Part shown: one piece after another, positions 46,680 to 55,771 of the stretch | Layout: each line of letters begins with the position of its first letter | How positions within the stretch are numbered: position 1 is the first letter of the stretch | Origin: Bacillus vallismortis | Lineage (GTDB): Bacteria > Bacillota > Bacilli > Bacillales > Bacillaceae | DNA length: 64,000 nt | Reading direction: 5' to 3' | Assembly: GCF_004116955.1 (NCBI RefSeq) | Contig: NZ_CP026362.1 | Span: forward strand, 536,501 to 600,500 | Program-made: the position numbers and the translations under genes | The notes under the pieces: model-generated | What the model saw: the letters and a program-made list of their open reading frames with translations, nothing else | Told to the model about the DNA's origin: nothing | Database searches by the model: none

Positions 46680-46691
46680 GAACGTTCGTTC
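46680..46691. promoter_or_regulatory. LexA-box-like palindrome
   Basis: GAACGTTCGTTC fits the GAAC-N4-GTTC core of the Bacillus LexA (DinR) operator, although the outer bases differ from the full consensus. It lies 28 bases before the zinc-ribbon gene. Confidence 0.4.
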
Positions 46692-46719
46692 TGGTATGGT
46701 GCATGTAGAGGTGAGGTAT

Positions 46720-46941
46720 ATGAAAAAGTTATCAAAAGAGCTGGAAGAGGGATTAGAAAGAGTACCAAAATTGATTGAAGAGGTTTTGCAAATTTATGAA
46801 CAGCATCAAGGGGAGCCGGAGAACAAACCAGGCGTTAGCTGTCCTTCGTGTCTAAATAAATCATCTGATTATGTGTGTAATTGGTATGGAAATAAACATG
46901 TTCATTTCAGTTGTAAGTGCGGTTGTCGAGTAGACCAATAA
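46720..46941 (+). CDS. Small zinc-ribbon protein
   Basis: 73 residues. A helical N-terminus (MKKLSKELEEGLERVPKLIEE is the start region) precedes a C4-type zinc ribbon, CPSC...CKCGC, at about residues 45-70. The start at 46720 has GAGGTGAGG upstream; a longer frame from 46588 overlaps phr and its terminator and is rejected. Function unknown; similar small proteins occur at the ends of Bacillus prophages. A LexA-like site just upstream suggests damage-linked expression. Confidence 0.6.
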   Translation: MKKLSKELEEGLERVPKLIEEVLQIYEQHQGEPENKPGVSCPSCLNKSSDYVCNWYGNKHVHFSCKCGCRVDQ

Positions 46942-46942
46942 T

Positions 46943-46979
46943 AAAAAAGGCCCTTCTCGTATGAGAGAGCCTTTTTTAT
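46943..46979. terminator. Bidirectional terminator
   Basis: AAAAAAGGC and GCCTTTTTT arms with inner CTC/GAG pairing, between the zinc-ribbon gene and the convergent PVGT peptide gene. Confidence 0.8.
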
Positions 46980-47096
46980 TTATGCGCCTACTATAATTTC
47001 ACGACCCAAACTCATTCCGATCGCTGGGTCATGATGCGTGCCTACAGGTGGATCAATTTGCAAGGTTCCTACTGGTAACTCACGTGTGATCTTCAT
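46980..47096 (-). CDS. 38-residue PVGT-repeat peptide
   Basis: The minus-strand ATG at 47096 follows GAGAGGAGTTCATAA, a good ribosome site. The peptide starts MKITRELPVGTLQIDPPVGT and ends GREIIVGA, with three PVGT/PAIG-type units. ELPVGT-x-QI-x-PPVGT aligns with EKPVGT-xx-QI-xx-RPVGT of the nearby Phr precursor. Unlike Phr it has no signal peptide. It is convergent with the rap-phr side. It may be an intracellular mimic of the pheromone that acts on Rap, or a repeat peptide of unrelated use. I know of no described function. Confidence 0.6.
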   Translation of the reverse strand: MKITRELPVGTLQIDPPVGTHHDPAIGMSLGREIIVGA

Positions 47097-47146
47097 TTTA
47101 TGAACTCCTCTCTATGATTGATTACTTCACTTTTTCTAAATCCCTT

Positions 47147-47299
47147 TTATTTGAACAAATTTTTCAATAATTTATTTGTTGCTTTTCCGGCTGCACGTCG
47201 AGCCACTCTTTTTCCAAGTGTGCCGTTTTTGGCTGCCTGAACATCACCAAGGATACGCGCAATCTTATACATTAAACCCCTTGTTTTGTTTATGTTCAT
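47147..47299 (-). CDS. Small basic phage protein (50 residues)
   Basis: Minus-strand ATG at 47299 with AAAAAGGAGCTAC upstream. The protein is strongly basic with the pattern MYKIARILGDVQAAKNGTLG followed by KRVARRAAGKATNKLL. Similar short basic proteins occur near the ends of Bacillus prophages. A nucleic-acid-binding or xis-like role near attR is conceivable but not shown. It precedes the PVGT peptide gene on the same strand by 50 bases and may be co-transcribed with it. Confidence 0.6.
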   Translation of the reverse strand: MNINKTRGLMYKIARILGDVQAAKNGTLGKRVARRAAGKATNKLLKNLFK

Positions 47300-47344
47300 A
47301 TGTAGCTCCTTTTTCAGAGTGTATCATTCAAAGAGAGAGAGAGA

Positions 47345-47397
47345 GCGTCTGTCCATCATCTTTAATTACCCCCAAAACCTCCCCCAATCCCCCCCAA
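47345..47397. repeat. Inverted third copy of GGACAGACGC plus integrase-arm-like repeats
   Basis: GCGTCTGTCC at 47345-47354 is the reverse complement of part of the 14-mer seen twice on the left. Then AAAACCTCCCCC at 47374-47385 matches the left-end tandem repeat exactly, flanked by degenerate C-rich copies. Confidence 0.55.
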
Positions 47398-47442
47398 ATA
47401 AATAAGGGGAAATACATTGTTCTACATAGCTGAATCTAAAAT

Positions 47443-47484
47443 AAAAACCCTAGAAATGTTGATGTAACAACGTTTCTAGGGTTT
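47443..47484 (-). terminator. Phage-encoded terminator now serving rpsD
   Basis: AAACCCTAGAAA and TTTCTAGGGTTT form a perfect 12-bp stem; on the minus strand a T5 run follows. It lies 30 bases beyond the rpsD stop, replacing the host terminator separated by integration. Confidence 0.85.
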
Positions 47485-47512
47485 AATTCAATGCTCTTTA
47501 AAGAGCATTTTA

Positions 47513-48299
<787 letters not shown>

Positions 48300-48305
48300 A
48301 AGGTC

Positions 48306-48334
48306 ATTATATAATTTATTTGATTTGAAGTCAA
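48306..48334 (-). promoter_or_regulatory. Promoter of rpsD
   Basis: On the minus strand TTGACT (48329-48334) and TATAAT (48306-48311) are 17 bases apart, a near-consensus sigma-A promoter fitting a strongly expressed ribosomal gene. Confidence 0.85.
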
Positions 48335-48363
48335 CCATTCCTCCATTATTGCTTCGCCGTTTA

Positions 48364-48372
48364 TGATATAAT
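48364..48372 (+). promoter_or_regulatory. Extended -10 promoter of dgcP
   Basis: TGATATAAT (TG-N-TATAAT) lies 39 bases before the chosen start; no good -35 is seen, as usual for extended -10 promoters. Confidence 0.5.
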
Positions 48373-48410
48373 AAACAAAAATGAGTAGTAAACTTTTAGG
48401 TGATAAAAAC

Positions 48411-50153
48411 ATGGTAGAACAAACAAAAGAACAATTATCCGCCTTTCATTATCATATGCTGGATTTTTTATTAACAAAATCCGAAAAAGTCACTTATACA
48501 GACTCTTTCATATGGCTGACATCGGCTATTCAAACGTATTTTTCGTCTCTATGTGTTTCGCTTACGCCGGCGCCATCCGGCGGCTCTGCTTCAACACAGG
48601 CCGTTGATGAAGTGCGGTTTTCCGCTTCGAAGATAAACGCCTCATTTTATCTGATTGAGGACAACGATGGCAGGCGCTATCATCTGACATGCAGGCAGGA
48701 TGCAGAGATGCCTGAAGGGCTTCCCGACCTGGTTTCATCATTTTTACACCAGTCAATGAAACAGGAAAGGCTTTATATCAAAACGATCTATCAAAAAAAG
48801 ATATACAAAATGACAGAGCTGTTCCATTCACTGCTTGACCAGACAGAAGTGCTGAAGCAGCTTTTAGAAAGCTTAACGCGCACGTTTTCTCTTTTTGAGT
48901 TTTCTCTTTATATATCGCACGATCAAGATCAATGTTTAGGTGTTCCTGCAAAAGAATTGTATATGGAAGGGGAAAAATCCGATTCCTTTGCGCTAAAAGT
49001 GTATTTATCCGGGGATATTTTGCGTAAAAATGAATATTCCGCTTACATTCCGATCAAAGGACAGCAGGGAACGTACGGGGTGTTGAGGGCTGAAGGGGAG
49101 TGCGGCACTTTTCTTAATGACGCCTATCTTGATGAAATGTCGCTGATCGCAAATGCGGCGGGAAAAGCGTTTGAAAACGCCCAGCTCTATGAGCAATCCA
49201 AAGCAAGCATCGCAAATTTGGAATTGATTAATGAAACGTCACGGCGCCTGAATCAGCGGCTGACACTGACCGATACGATGAATGATCTGGCTGTGAGAAT
49301 GGCAGAATCGTTTCAGGCGGAGGAAGTGGGTTTCTTTCATACAGACCATTTTGAAAACCTGACATTGCTGCCCGGCAGCACAGCGTTTTTTAAAGAAGCC
49401 AAGCCATCTGATTTTTATCATGAAGTGAAAGAAAAACTATATGAAGGGGAAAAAGGGGTTTTCATCGGAAATGGCCAGTCTGTTTTCGGAAAGGCCGGCT
49501 ATGGCTCACTGATGGCTGTTCCGATGATTGAGAATGACAGGCTTTTAGGCTTTGCGGTTTTATTGAAAGAGGAACTGTACGCTTTTACATTTGAAATGTA
49601 CAAGCTGTTTCAAGCGTTGATTCGTCACGCAACATTGGCTGTAACCAACTCCATGCTTCGCGACCGTCTTGAGCATCTTGTCAAAACAGATCAGCTGACT
49701 GAGCTGTATTCAAGGGTGTATTTAGATGAAAAGATTCAATACAGCATGAAAATCCACCAAAAGGGTGTTTTTATCCTTGTTGATATCGATAATTTCAAGA
49801 ATGTAAATGATACGTATGGTCATCAGACGGGAGACGAGATTTTAATTCAAGTTGCTGCGGTGATGAAAAACAACATCCGAAAGCATGATGTCGGCGCCCG
49901 CTGGGGAGGCGAGGAGCTGGCGATTTACTTGCCGAATGTGACCGTTGCGACGGGAAAACGGATTACGGAGAGGCTGGTTTATGCGGTCAGAAAAAACACG
50001 AAACCCGAGGTGACCATTTCATGCGGGATTTCCTGCTGGACGGCAGAAACGAGAAAGTCCCTGAAAGAGCTTGTGCATGAGGCTGATGAAGCGCTCTACA
50101 GCGCAAAACGAAACGGGAAAAACCGTTTGATGATACACGAATCAATCAAATAA
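48411..50153 (+). CDS. dgcP: Diguanylate cyclase DgcP (YtrP), GAF-GGDEF
   Basis: 580 residues. Two GAF-like sensor regions (about 125-265 and 280-415) precede a GGDEF domain (about 420-580) whose signature is RWGGEELAIYLP (GGEEL), with FILVDIDNFKNVNDTYGHQTGDE upstream. It makes c-di-GMP. The ATG at 48411 with TTAGGTGAT upstream matches the known start; the earlier ATG at 48381 would give ten extra residues without a ribosome site. It is divergent from rpsD. Confidence 0.94.
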   Translation: MVEQTKEQLSAFHYHMLDFLLTKSEKVTYTDSFIWLTSAIQTYFSSLCVSLTPAPSGGSASTQAVDEVRFSASKINASFYLIEDNDGRRYHLTCRQDAEMPEGLPDLVSSFLHQSMKQERLYIKTIYQKKIYKMTELFHSLLDQTEVLKQLLESLTRTFSLFEFSLYISHDQDQCLGVPAKELYMEGEKSDSFALKVYLSGDILRKNEYSAYIPIKGQQGTYGVLRAEGECGTFLNDAYLDEMSLIANAAGKAFENAQLYEQSKASIANLELINETSRRLNQRLTLTDTMNDLAVRMAESFQAEEVGFFHTDHFENLTLLPGSTAFFKEAKPSDFYHEVKEKLYEGEKGVFIGNGQSVFGKAGYGSLMAVPMIENDRLLGFAVLLKEELYAFTFEMYKLFQALIRHATLAVTNSMLRDRLEHLVKTDQLTELYSRVYLDEKIQYSMKIHQKGVFILVDIDNFKNVNDTYGHQTGDEILIQVAAVMKNNIRKHDVGARWGGEELAIYLPNVTVATGKRITERLVYAVRKNTKPEVTISCGISCWTAETRKSLKELVHEADEALYSAKRNGKNRLMIHESIK

Positions 50154-50154
50154 T

Positions 50155-50191
50155 AAAAAGCCCAAAACAATAGCAGTTTTGGGCTTTTTGT
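50155..50191. terminator. Bidirectional terminator dgcP / ytsP
   Basis: AAAAAGCCCAAAAC and GTTTTGGGCTTTTTG arms between convergent genes. Confidence 0.92.
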
Positions 50192-50192
50192 A

Positions 50193-50684
50193 TTACTGCG
50201 CTAACGCTTTTTCAAGCGTTTCGGCAAATTTTGATAAATACATTTCATCAATTTCGTCGAAACGGTTTTTTACTGGGCTGTCGATGTCTAAGACGCCGAC
50301 AACTTTTCCGCCTACATGAATGGGAAGCACGATTTCTGATTGAGACGCCGCATCGCATGCGATATGTCCCGGAAACGCGTTTACATCCTCAACACGCTCC
50401 ACTTTTCCGTTTGCATATGCTGTGCCGCAAACGCCTCTGCCGAAAGGAATCCGAACACATGCCGGCAGACCTTGGAACGGTCCTAATACAAGCTGTCCAT
50501 CCTCTTCTTTGGCAAAATAGAAGCCTGCCCAGTTGACTTCAGGCAGCGAATGATAAAGAAGCGCTGAGGCATTTGCATAGTTTGCAATTGGATCTGTTTC
50601 GTCTTCGGTCATGGCTTCGAGCTGTTTGAGCAGAAGCTGATAGTCTTTTTCTTTATCTCCAGATTGTTTTTCGACATGAAACAT
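50193..50684 (-). CDS. ytsP: Free methionine-(R)-sulfoxide reductase (YtsP)
   Basis: 163 residues, a GAF-domain fRMsr that reduces free methionine-R-sulfoxide. The conserved active-site region is VCGTAYANGKVERVEDVNAF with cysteines in LPACVRIPFGRGVCGT and HIACDAAS. It is convergent with dgcP and shares its terminator. The role is well established for homologues; the B. subtilis gene is commonly listed as ytsP. Confidence 0.9.
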   Translation of the reverse strand: MFHVEKQSGDKEKDYQLLLKQLEAMTEDETDPIANYANASALLYHSLPEVNWAGFYFAKEEDGQLVLGPFQGLPACVRIPFGRGVCGTAYANGKVERVEDVNAFPGHIACDAASQSEIVLPIHVGGKVVGVLDIDSPVKNRFDEIDEMYLSKFAETLEKALAQ

Positions 50685-50810
50685 GGAAAACCCTCACTTT
50701 TTCTATAATATAAATCAAAGTTCCGGCTTTTCTGCCGGCATTTGTCGATAAGTTCTTACAGGAACAGCGCCCTTCTGCTTGAATTGTATCAAGAGGAAGG
50801 AGTGAGCCGA

Positions 50811-51434
50811 ATGAAAGTAAGCACCAAAGACAAAATTATTGAATCTGCTGTCAAGCTCTTTAACCAAAAAGGATTTTCTGGCACGTCTGTACGTGAAATC
50901 GCCAAGTCAGCTGATGTAAATGTTGCGCACATCTCCTACTATTTTAAAGGCAAAGGAGGTTTGATGGAACACCTAGTTTCAGAGTTTTACGAAGGCTACA
51001 GCCAAACGCTTGAAACAGCGGCGGGAAATATCTCTTCTCAAAGCACGCAAGAACAGCTTCTTCAATTGGTTTTCGATATTTTATCCTATCAGCATACTCA
51101 TCGTCAATTAACTCGTTTTGTCTACCGGGAAGTCACAATTGATTCCACGTTAATCAGGGAAATTATGTCGACATATTTAATGAAGGAAAAGTATATCTTC
51201 CAGCTGATCATTGAGGAAGGAGAAAAACAGAGTGAACATTTAACCCTGCCGCTGCCTCATTTTATTCTCCAATTAAAATCTCTCTTAATGATGCCTTATC
51301 TCCAGCCTCAATATATTTCAGAAGTGCTCTACATGCAGCCGCACGAGCCGTACTTTTATAAAATGTATTTTGAAGAAATCAAGATTTGGATCAGAAGCGT
51401 CTTCCGGACAGGAGACGTGGCGCTTATCAATTAG
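50811..51434 (+). CDS. refZ: TetR-family regulator RefZ (YttP)
   Basis: 207 residues. A TetR helix-turn-helix at about 25-46 (TSVREIAKSADVNVAHISYYF) is followed by a ligand-domain-like core. RefZ binds motifs near the origin and inhibits FtsZ during sporulation. I start it at ATG 50811 (AGGAAGGAGTGAG upstream), giving the expected length; the longer frame from 50742 is not needed. Its end overlaps the convergent hisJ by eight bases. Confidence 0.93.
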   Translation: MKVSTKDKIIESAVKLFNQKGFSGTSVREIAKSADVNVAHISYYFKGKGGLMEHLVSEFYEGYSQTLETAAGNISSQSTQEQLLQLVFDILSYQHTHRQLTRFVYREVTIDSTLIREIMSTYLMKEKYIFQLIIEEGEKQSEHLTLPLPHFILQLKSLLMMPYLQPQYISEVLYMQPHEPYFYKMYFEEIKIWIRSVFRTGDVALIN

Positions 51435-52236
51435 CCTGCTTCACAAACGTCTCATAAGCGTATCCGACATCTCCCGCTTGATGGGCATCAGACCCGAACA
51501 CAAGCGGGATCTTCTTTTGCTTCGCTTCATTTATCATCCAATCCTCGATATAAATGCCGCCTGCATACGTTTTTCGTAAGCCGGAAGTATTGAAGTCGAG
51601 CTCCATTCCGTTTTCTCCAATGGCATTCAGGCACTGAGAAACGAGTCCGCGAATCTGTTTAGACATGCTGTATGGAAACAGCTTGATGAATTTTTGGACG
51701 AGTGTGATGTGACCGACTCTTTTTGGCTTATAGCTGCCGAGAGATGCTACAATGGAAGAATAGATGCTGCGGTAATATTTCTCGTATACAGCTTCAATGC
51801 TTCCGCAGGCTGAAATCAGCTCTTTAAAGGTATGTTCATCATAATCAAGGCACAGATAGGAAGAACCTGCGCGCAAAAAATGAACGGATAAAATGCTGTC
51901 ATCTAAATATGGACCGTATGTGTCCAGTAATAATGTGATTTCATCTTCAAATGCGGCAATATAATCGACCTCAAGCCCCGTCTGTATATGAATCTGTCCG
52001 CGATATTCTTTTTTTAATAAAGAAATGTCCTCGATATAGCGTTCCAAAGAAGCGTGCGCCATCGCGCTGTCTTTCAGCGGCGTCGGATCAGCAAAAGAGG
52101 GCGGCAATGGGGCGTGTTCTGTAAAAGTAATCGATTGAAAGCCTTTTTTTAAGGCTTCTTCTGCATATTGTCTGAGTGTGTCGTTTGAGCCGTGAGGGCA
52201 AAATGGTGTGTGAATATGCCCGTCTCGCTTTTGCAT
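51427..52236 (-). CDS. hisJ: Histidinol-phosphatase HisJ (PHP family)
   Basis: 269 residues. The PHP metal-binding motif DGHIHTPFCPHG opens the protein, with FTEHAPLP, HFLR and GSDAHQ further on. It dephosphorylates histidinol phosphate in histidine synthesis. ATG 52236 is preceded by GGGGGTGA; three extra codons upstream are possible but less well spaced. Confidence 0.95.
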   Translation of the reverse strand: MQKRDGHIHTPFCPHGSNDTLRQYAEEALKKGFQSITFTEHAPLPPSFADPTPLKDSAMAHASLERYIEDISLLKKEYRGQIHIQTGLEVDYIAAFEDEITLLLDTYGPYLDDSILSVHFLRAGSSYLCLDYDEHTFKELISACGSIEAVYEKYYRSIYSSIVASLGSYKPKRVGHITLVQKFIKLFPYSMSKQIRGLVSQCLNAIGENGMELDFNTSGLRKTYAGGIYIEDWMINEAKQKKIPLVFGSDAHQAGDVGYAYETFVKQAN

Positions 52237-52433
52237 TGGCGTCACCCCCGTGAAAAAATAGTCAAATCCTGCCGATTTCGCATAAAAAGTTTTTGATTTC
52301 TGGTCAAAAAATGTTGGTTACATGGTATCATAATAACAATGAAAACGACAGTTTTTCTCAATACATATCCTGAAATCTTTCTGAATAAATAAAACACCCT
52401 GACAGATTAAGGTTAACAGCAAGGGGGCTCATT

Positions 52434-54137
52434 ATGGAGTTTGTCATTGGATTATTAATTGTACTGCTTGCCCTGTTTGCGGCGGGCTACTTTTTCAGGA
52501 AAAAAATCTACGCCGAAATCGACCGGCTGGAATCGTGGAAGATTGAAATTCTAAACCGGTCGATTGTGGAAGAAATGTCCAAAATTAAACATTTAAAAAT
52601 GACGGGTCAGACAGAAGAGTTCTTTGAAAAGTGGCGTGAAGAATGGGATGAGATTGTCACAGCCCACATGCCGAAAGTGGAAGAGCTCCTTTATGATGCC
52701 GAGGAAAATGCAGACAAATACCGGTTTAAAAAGGCCAATCAAGTGCTCGTTCATATCGACGACTTGCTGACGGCGGCGGAATCGAATATTGAAAAGATTC
52801 TGCGGGAAATCAGCGACCTTGTCACAAGTGAGGAAAAGAGCCGCGAAGAGATTGAGCAGGTGAGAGAGCGTTATTCAAAATCGCGGAAAAACCTGCTGGC
52901 ATACAGCCATCTTTACGGGGAGCTTTATGACAGCCTTGAAAAGGATCTTGACGAGATTTGGAGCGGAATCAAACAATATGAAGAAGAAACAGAAGGCGGA
53001 AACTATATTACCGCACGAAAAGTTCTGCTTGAGCAGGACCGCAATCTTGAACGGCTTCAGTCATATATAGATGACGTGCCTAAGCTGCTGGCTGACTGCA
53101 AGCAGACGGTGCCCGGCCAGATTGCAAAGCTCAAGGACGGTTATCGCGAAATGAAGGAGAAAGGCTATAAGCTTGAGCATATCCAGCTTGATAAGGAGTT
53201 AGAAAGTCTGTCAAATCAGTTGAAACGGGCGGAACATGTCTTGTTGACTGAGCTGGATATTGATGAAGCGTCCGCAATTCTGCAGCTCATTGACGAAAAT
53301 ATTCAATCTGTTTATCAGCAGCTGGAAGGTGAAGTCGAAGCCGGCCAATCTGTGCTAAGCAAAATGCCTGAATTGATCATTGCTTATGACAAGCTGAAAG
53401 AAGAGGAAGGGCAGACCAAGGCGGAAACTGAGCTGGTGAAGGAAAGCTACAGACTGACAGCTGGCGAGCTCGGCAAACAGCAGGCTTTTGAAAAACGCCT
53501 TGAGGAAATTGGCAAGCTGCTCTCATCCGTTAAAGATAAGCTCGATGCAGAGCATGTCGCCTACTCGCTTATAGTAGAAGAAGTTGCTTCAATAGAGAAG
53601 CAGATTGAAGAAGTGAAAAAAGAGCATGCTGAATACCGTGAAAAGCTGCAAGCGCTGAGAAAAGAGGAGCTTCAGGCGAGAGAGACGCTCAGCAATTTGA
53701 AGAAAACAATTTCTGAGACAGCAAGATTGCTGAAGACAAGCAATATTCCAGGCATTCCGAGTCATCTTCAAGAGATGCTGGAAAACGCGTATCATCACAT
53801 TCAAGAAACAGTCAGCCAACTAAACGAACTTCCATTAAATATGGAAGAAGCCGGAGCCCATTTGAAGCAAGCGGAAGATATCGTCAACAGGGCAAGCCGG
53901 GAATCGGAGGAACTTGTCGAGCAGGTGATCCTCATTGAAAAGATCATTCAGTTCGGAAACCGGTTCAGAAGCCAGAATCATATTTTATCTGAACAGCTGA
54001 AAGAAGCGGAAAGACGTTTTTATGAATTTGATTACAATGAAGCGTATGAAATTGCAGCAGCCGCAGTTGAAAAAGCTTCTCCCGGTGCTGTTCAAAAAAT
54101 AGAATCACAAAAGAAAAAAGAGCATCAATATCAATAA
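52434..54137 (+). CDS. ezrA: Septation ring regulator EzrA
   Basis: 567 residues. A single N-terminal membrane helix (about 3-19, FVIGLLIVLLALFAAGYF) anchors a long cytoplasmic coiled coil with spectrin-like repeats. EzrA binds FtsZ and prevents extra Z-rings. Its length is close to the 562 residues known in B. subtilis. GCAAGGGGGC precedes the ATG. About 190 bp before it shows no other gene. Confidence 0.96.
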   Translation: MEFVIGLLIVLLALFAAGYFFRKKIYAEIDRLESWKIEILNRSIVEEMSKIKHLKMTGQTEEFFEKWREEWDEIVTAHMPKVEELLYDAEENADKYRFKKANQVLVHIDDLLTAAESNIEKILREISDLVTSEEKSREEIEQVRERYSKSRKNLLAYSHLYGELYDSLEKDLDEIWSGIKQYEEETEGGNYITARKVLLEQDRNLERLQSYIDDVPKLLADCKQTVPGQIAKLKDGYREMKEKGYKLEHIQLDKELESLSNQLKRAEHVLLTELDIDEASAILQLIDENIQSVYQQLEGEVEAGQSVLSKMPELIIAYDKLKEEEGQTKAETELVKESYRLTAGELGKQQAFEKRLEEIGKLLSSVKDKLDAEHVAYSLIVEEVASIEKQIEEVKKEHAEYREKLQALRKEELQARETLSNLKKTISETARLLKTSNIPGIPSHLQEMLENAYHHIQETVSQLNELPLNMEEAGAHLKQAEDIVNRASRESEELVEQVILIEKIIQFGNRFRSQNHILSEQLKEAERRFYEFDYNEAYEIAAAAVEKASPGAVQKIESQKKKEHQYQ

Positions 54138-54141
54138 AGTG

Positions 54142-54232
54142 TATATCAAAGGCCGAAGCCGAAGTGCTCGGCCTTTGATATGTATACAATATAAAAAAGC
54201 CTTTTTGGATGTGCATCCAAAAAGGCTTTTCT
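54142..54232. terminator. Two hairpins between ezrA and braB
   Basis: ATATCAAAGGCCGA/TCGGCCTTTGATAT (54142-54181) follows ezrA. AAAAGCCTTTTTGGAT/ATCCAAAAAGGCTTTT (about 54193-54231) ends both ezrA and the convergent braB. Confidence 0.88.
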
Positions 54233-54235
54233 TTA

Positions 54236-55570
54236 CTATTTGTTATCGGCTGGTTTTTTATTTGAACCAATAAGTGAAATCAGATAACCGGCAATGCCTC
54301 CAATGATAGCAGGAAGGACCCAGCCGAATCCTAGACTGTAAAGCGGCAGCGATTGACCGAGAACTTTATTTAAAGAACCGAGCGGAATGCTCGCGGCATT
54401 CAGGCCGTCGATAATACTAAAAATACCAGTGGCGATCAAGCAAAGAATATATACTTCACGTCTGCCATTAAATGATTTTTCAATAAACGAAAGCAAAATG
54501 ATAACAATTGCTAATGGATAAATAGCTGATAAAATAGGAACTGAGAATAAAATGATATTTGACAGCCCAAAGTTAGAAATAATAAAACTGAACACAGTGA
54601 CAATCGTTACAACAGCTTTATAAGATAAAGAAGGAACCAGTTTTGAGAAGTAATTTCCGCATGAAGAGACAAGGCCGATACTTGTTGTCAAACACGCGAA
54701 TAGGATTGCGACACCTAAAATGATATTTCCCAAAGATCCGAACAGATGCTGTGATGATGCTGATAAAATTTTGCTGCCCGCACCAAGCAGTCCGATAGAT
54801 TCTGTGCTTGTTGCTCCTAAATAGGCGAGTGAAACGTAAACAAGACCGAGTCCTGCTGCTGCAACAAGTCCCGCTTTAATACATACGGAAGCAACTGATT
54901 TGCGATTGGTGATGCCTCTGTCCTTAACGGCATTGACAACGACAATTCCGAACACAATAGAAGCAAGTGCATCCATTGTTTTATAGCCTTCTAAAAATCC
55001 TTTAAACACTGATCCGGAAGCATACGCTTCATGAGGCGACTGAATGTCTCCCATTGGTGTCACAATGCTTTTAATGACTAAAATGGCAATAACAGCAAGC
55101 AAAATAGGTGTTAATACCTTACCGATCCGGTCAACAAGCTTTGTAGGATTTAAAGCCAGATAGTACGTAACAGCAAAGAAAGCGAGCGTAAACAGCAGAA
55201 GTGTGAGCCATGCCGGCATGCCGTCTACAAAAGGTACAGCCGCAATTTCATAAGAGACAGTGCCTGTTCGCGGAATCGCAAACAGCGGTCCGATTGTTAA
55301 ATAAAGAACGACTGTAAAAATAGTTCCAAAGACGGGGTGTGCTTTATCAGCAAGGCCCTTGGCATCCGTACCTGTTAATGCTACAGCCACAACGCCTAAA
55401 AGCGGCAGGCCGACACCCGTCACGAGAAACCCTGTCATCGCTTTCCAAACATGTTCACCGGCCGCTTGTCCAAGTTCCGGCGGAAATATCATATTTCCTG
55501 CGCCAAAGAACAAAGCGAAAAGCATAAGCCCGATGGCGATCGTTTCCTTGGCTGAGAGTGATGATTTCAT
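54236..55570 (-). CDS. braB: Branched-chain amino acid transporter BraB
   Basis: 444 residues with about twelve membrane segments, LIVCS family (Na+-coupled uptake of leucine, isoleucine, valine). The start ETIAIGLMLFALFFGAGNMIF and PPELGQAAG are family hallmarks. In B. subtilis it is controlled by CodY and ScoC. Convergent with ezrA; divergent from nifZ. Confidence 0.95.
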   Translation of the reverse strand: MKSSLSAKETIAIGLMLFALFFGAGNMIFPPELGQAAGEHVWKAMTGFLVTGVGLPLLGVVAVALTGTDAKGLADKAHPVFGTIFTVVLYLTIGPLFAIPRTGTVSYEIAAVPFVDGMPAWLTLLLFTLAFFAVTYYLALNPTKLVDRIGKVLTPILLAVIAILVIKSIVTPMGDIQSPHEAYASGSVFKGFLEGYKTMDALASIVFGIVVVNAVKDRGITNRKSVASVCIKAGLVAAAGLGLVYVSLAYLGATSTESIGLLGAGSKILSASSQHLFGSLGNIILGVAILFACLTTSIGLVSSCGNYFSKLVPSLSYKAVVTIVTVFSFIISNFGLSNIILFSVPILSAIYPLAIVIILLSFIEKSFNGRREVYILCLIATGIFSIIDGLNAASIPLGSLNKVLGQSLPLYSLGFGWVLPAIIGGIAGYLISLIGSNKKPADNK

Positions 55571-55771
55571 AACGTATAAATCCTCCTAATTTCCCTATGG
55601 TAGAATATTCTGTCAATTAATTGTCAGATAATATGACGAAAGTAACAAATCTAATTATAGGTGAATGTATGAAGAAGTCAATAGTAATTTTATTTACTTT
55701 TTCAGCACTAATTTGTTATGGTAACATATAAAATTAGTTTTGTATCGCTTTCATATTAAAGGAGTAAAAAG

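Noticed and set aside
46588..46719. Upstream extension of the zinc-ribbon gene
   Set aside because: It would overlap phr and cross the rap-phr terminator; a good ribosome site supports the start at 46720.
47176..47433. Plus-strand 85-codon frame near attR
   Set aside because: It is antisense to the small basic protein gene and runs through the C-rich repeats.
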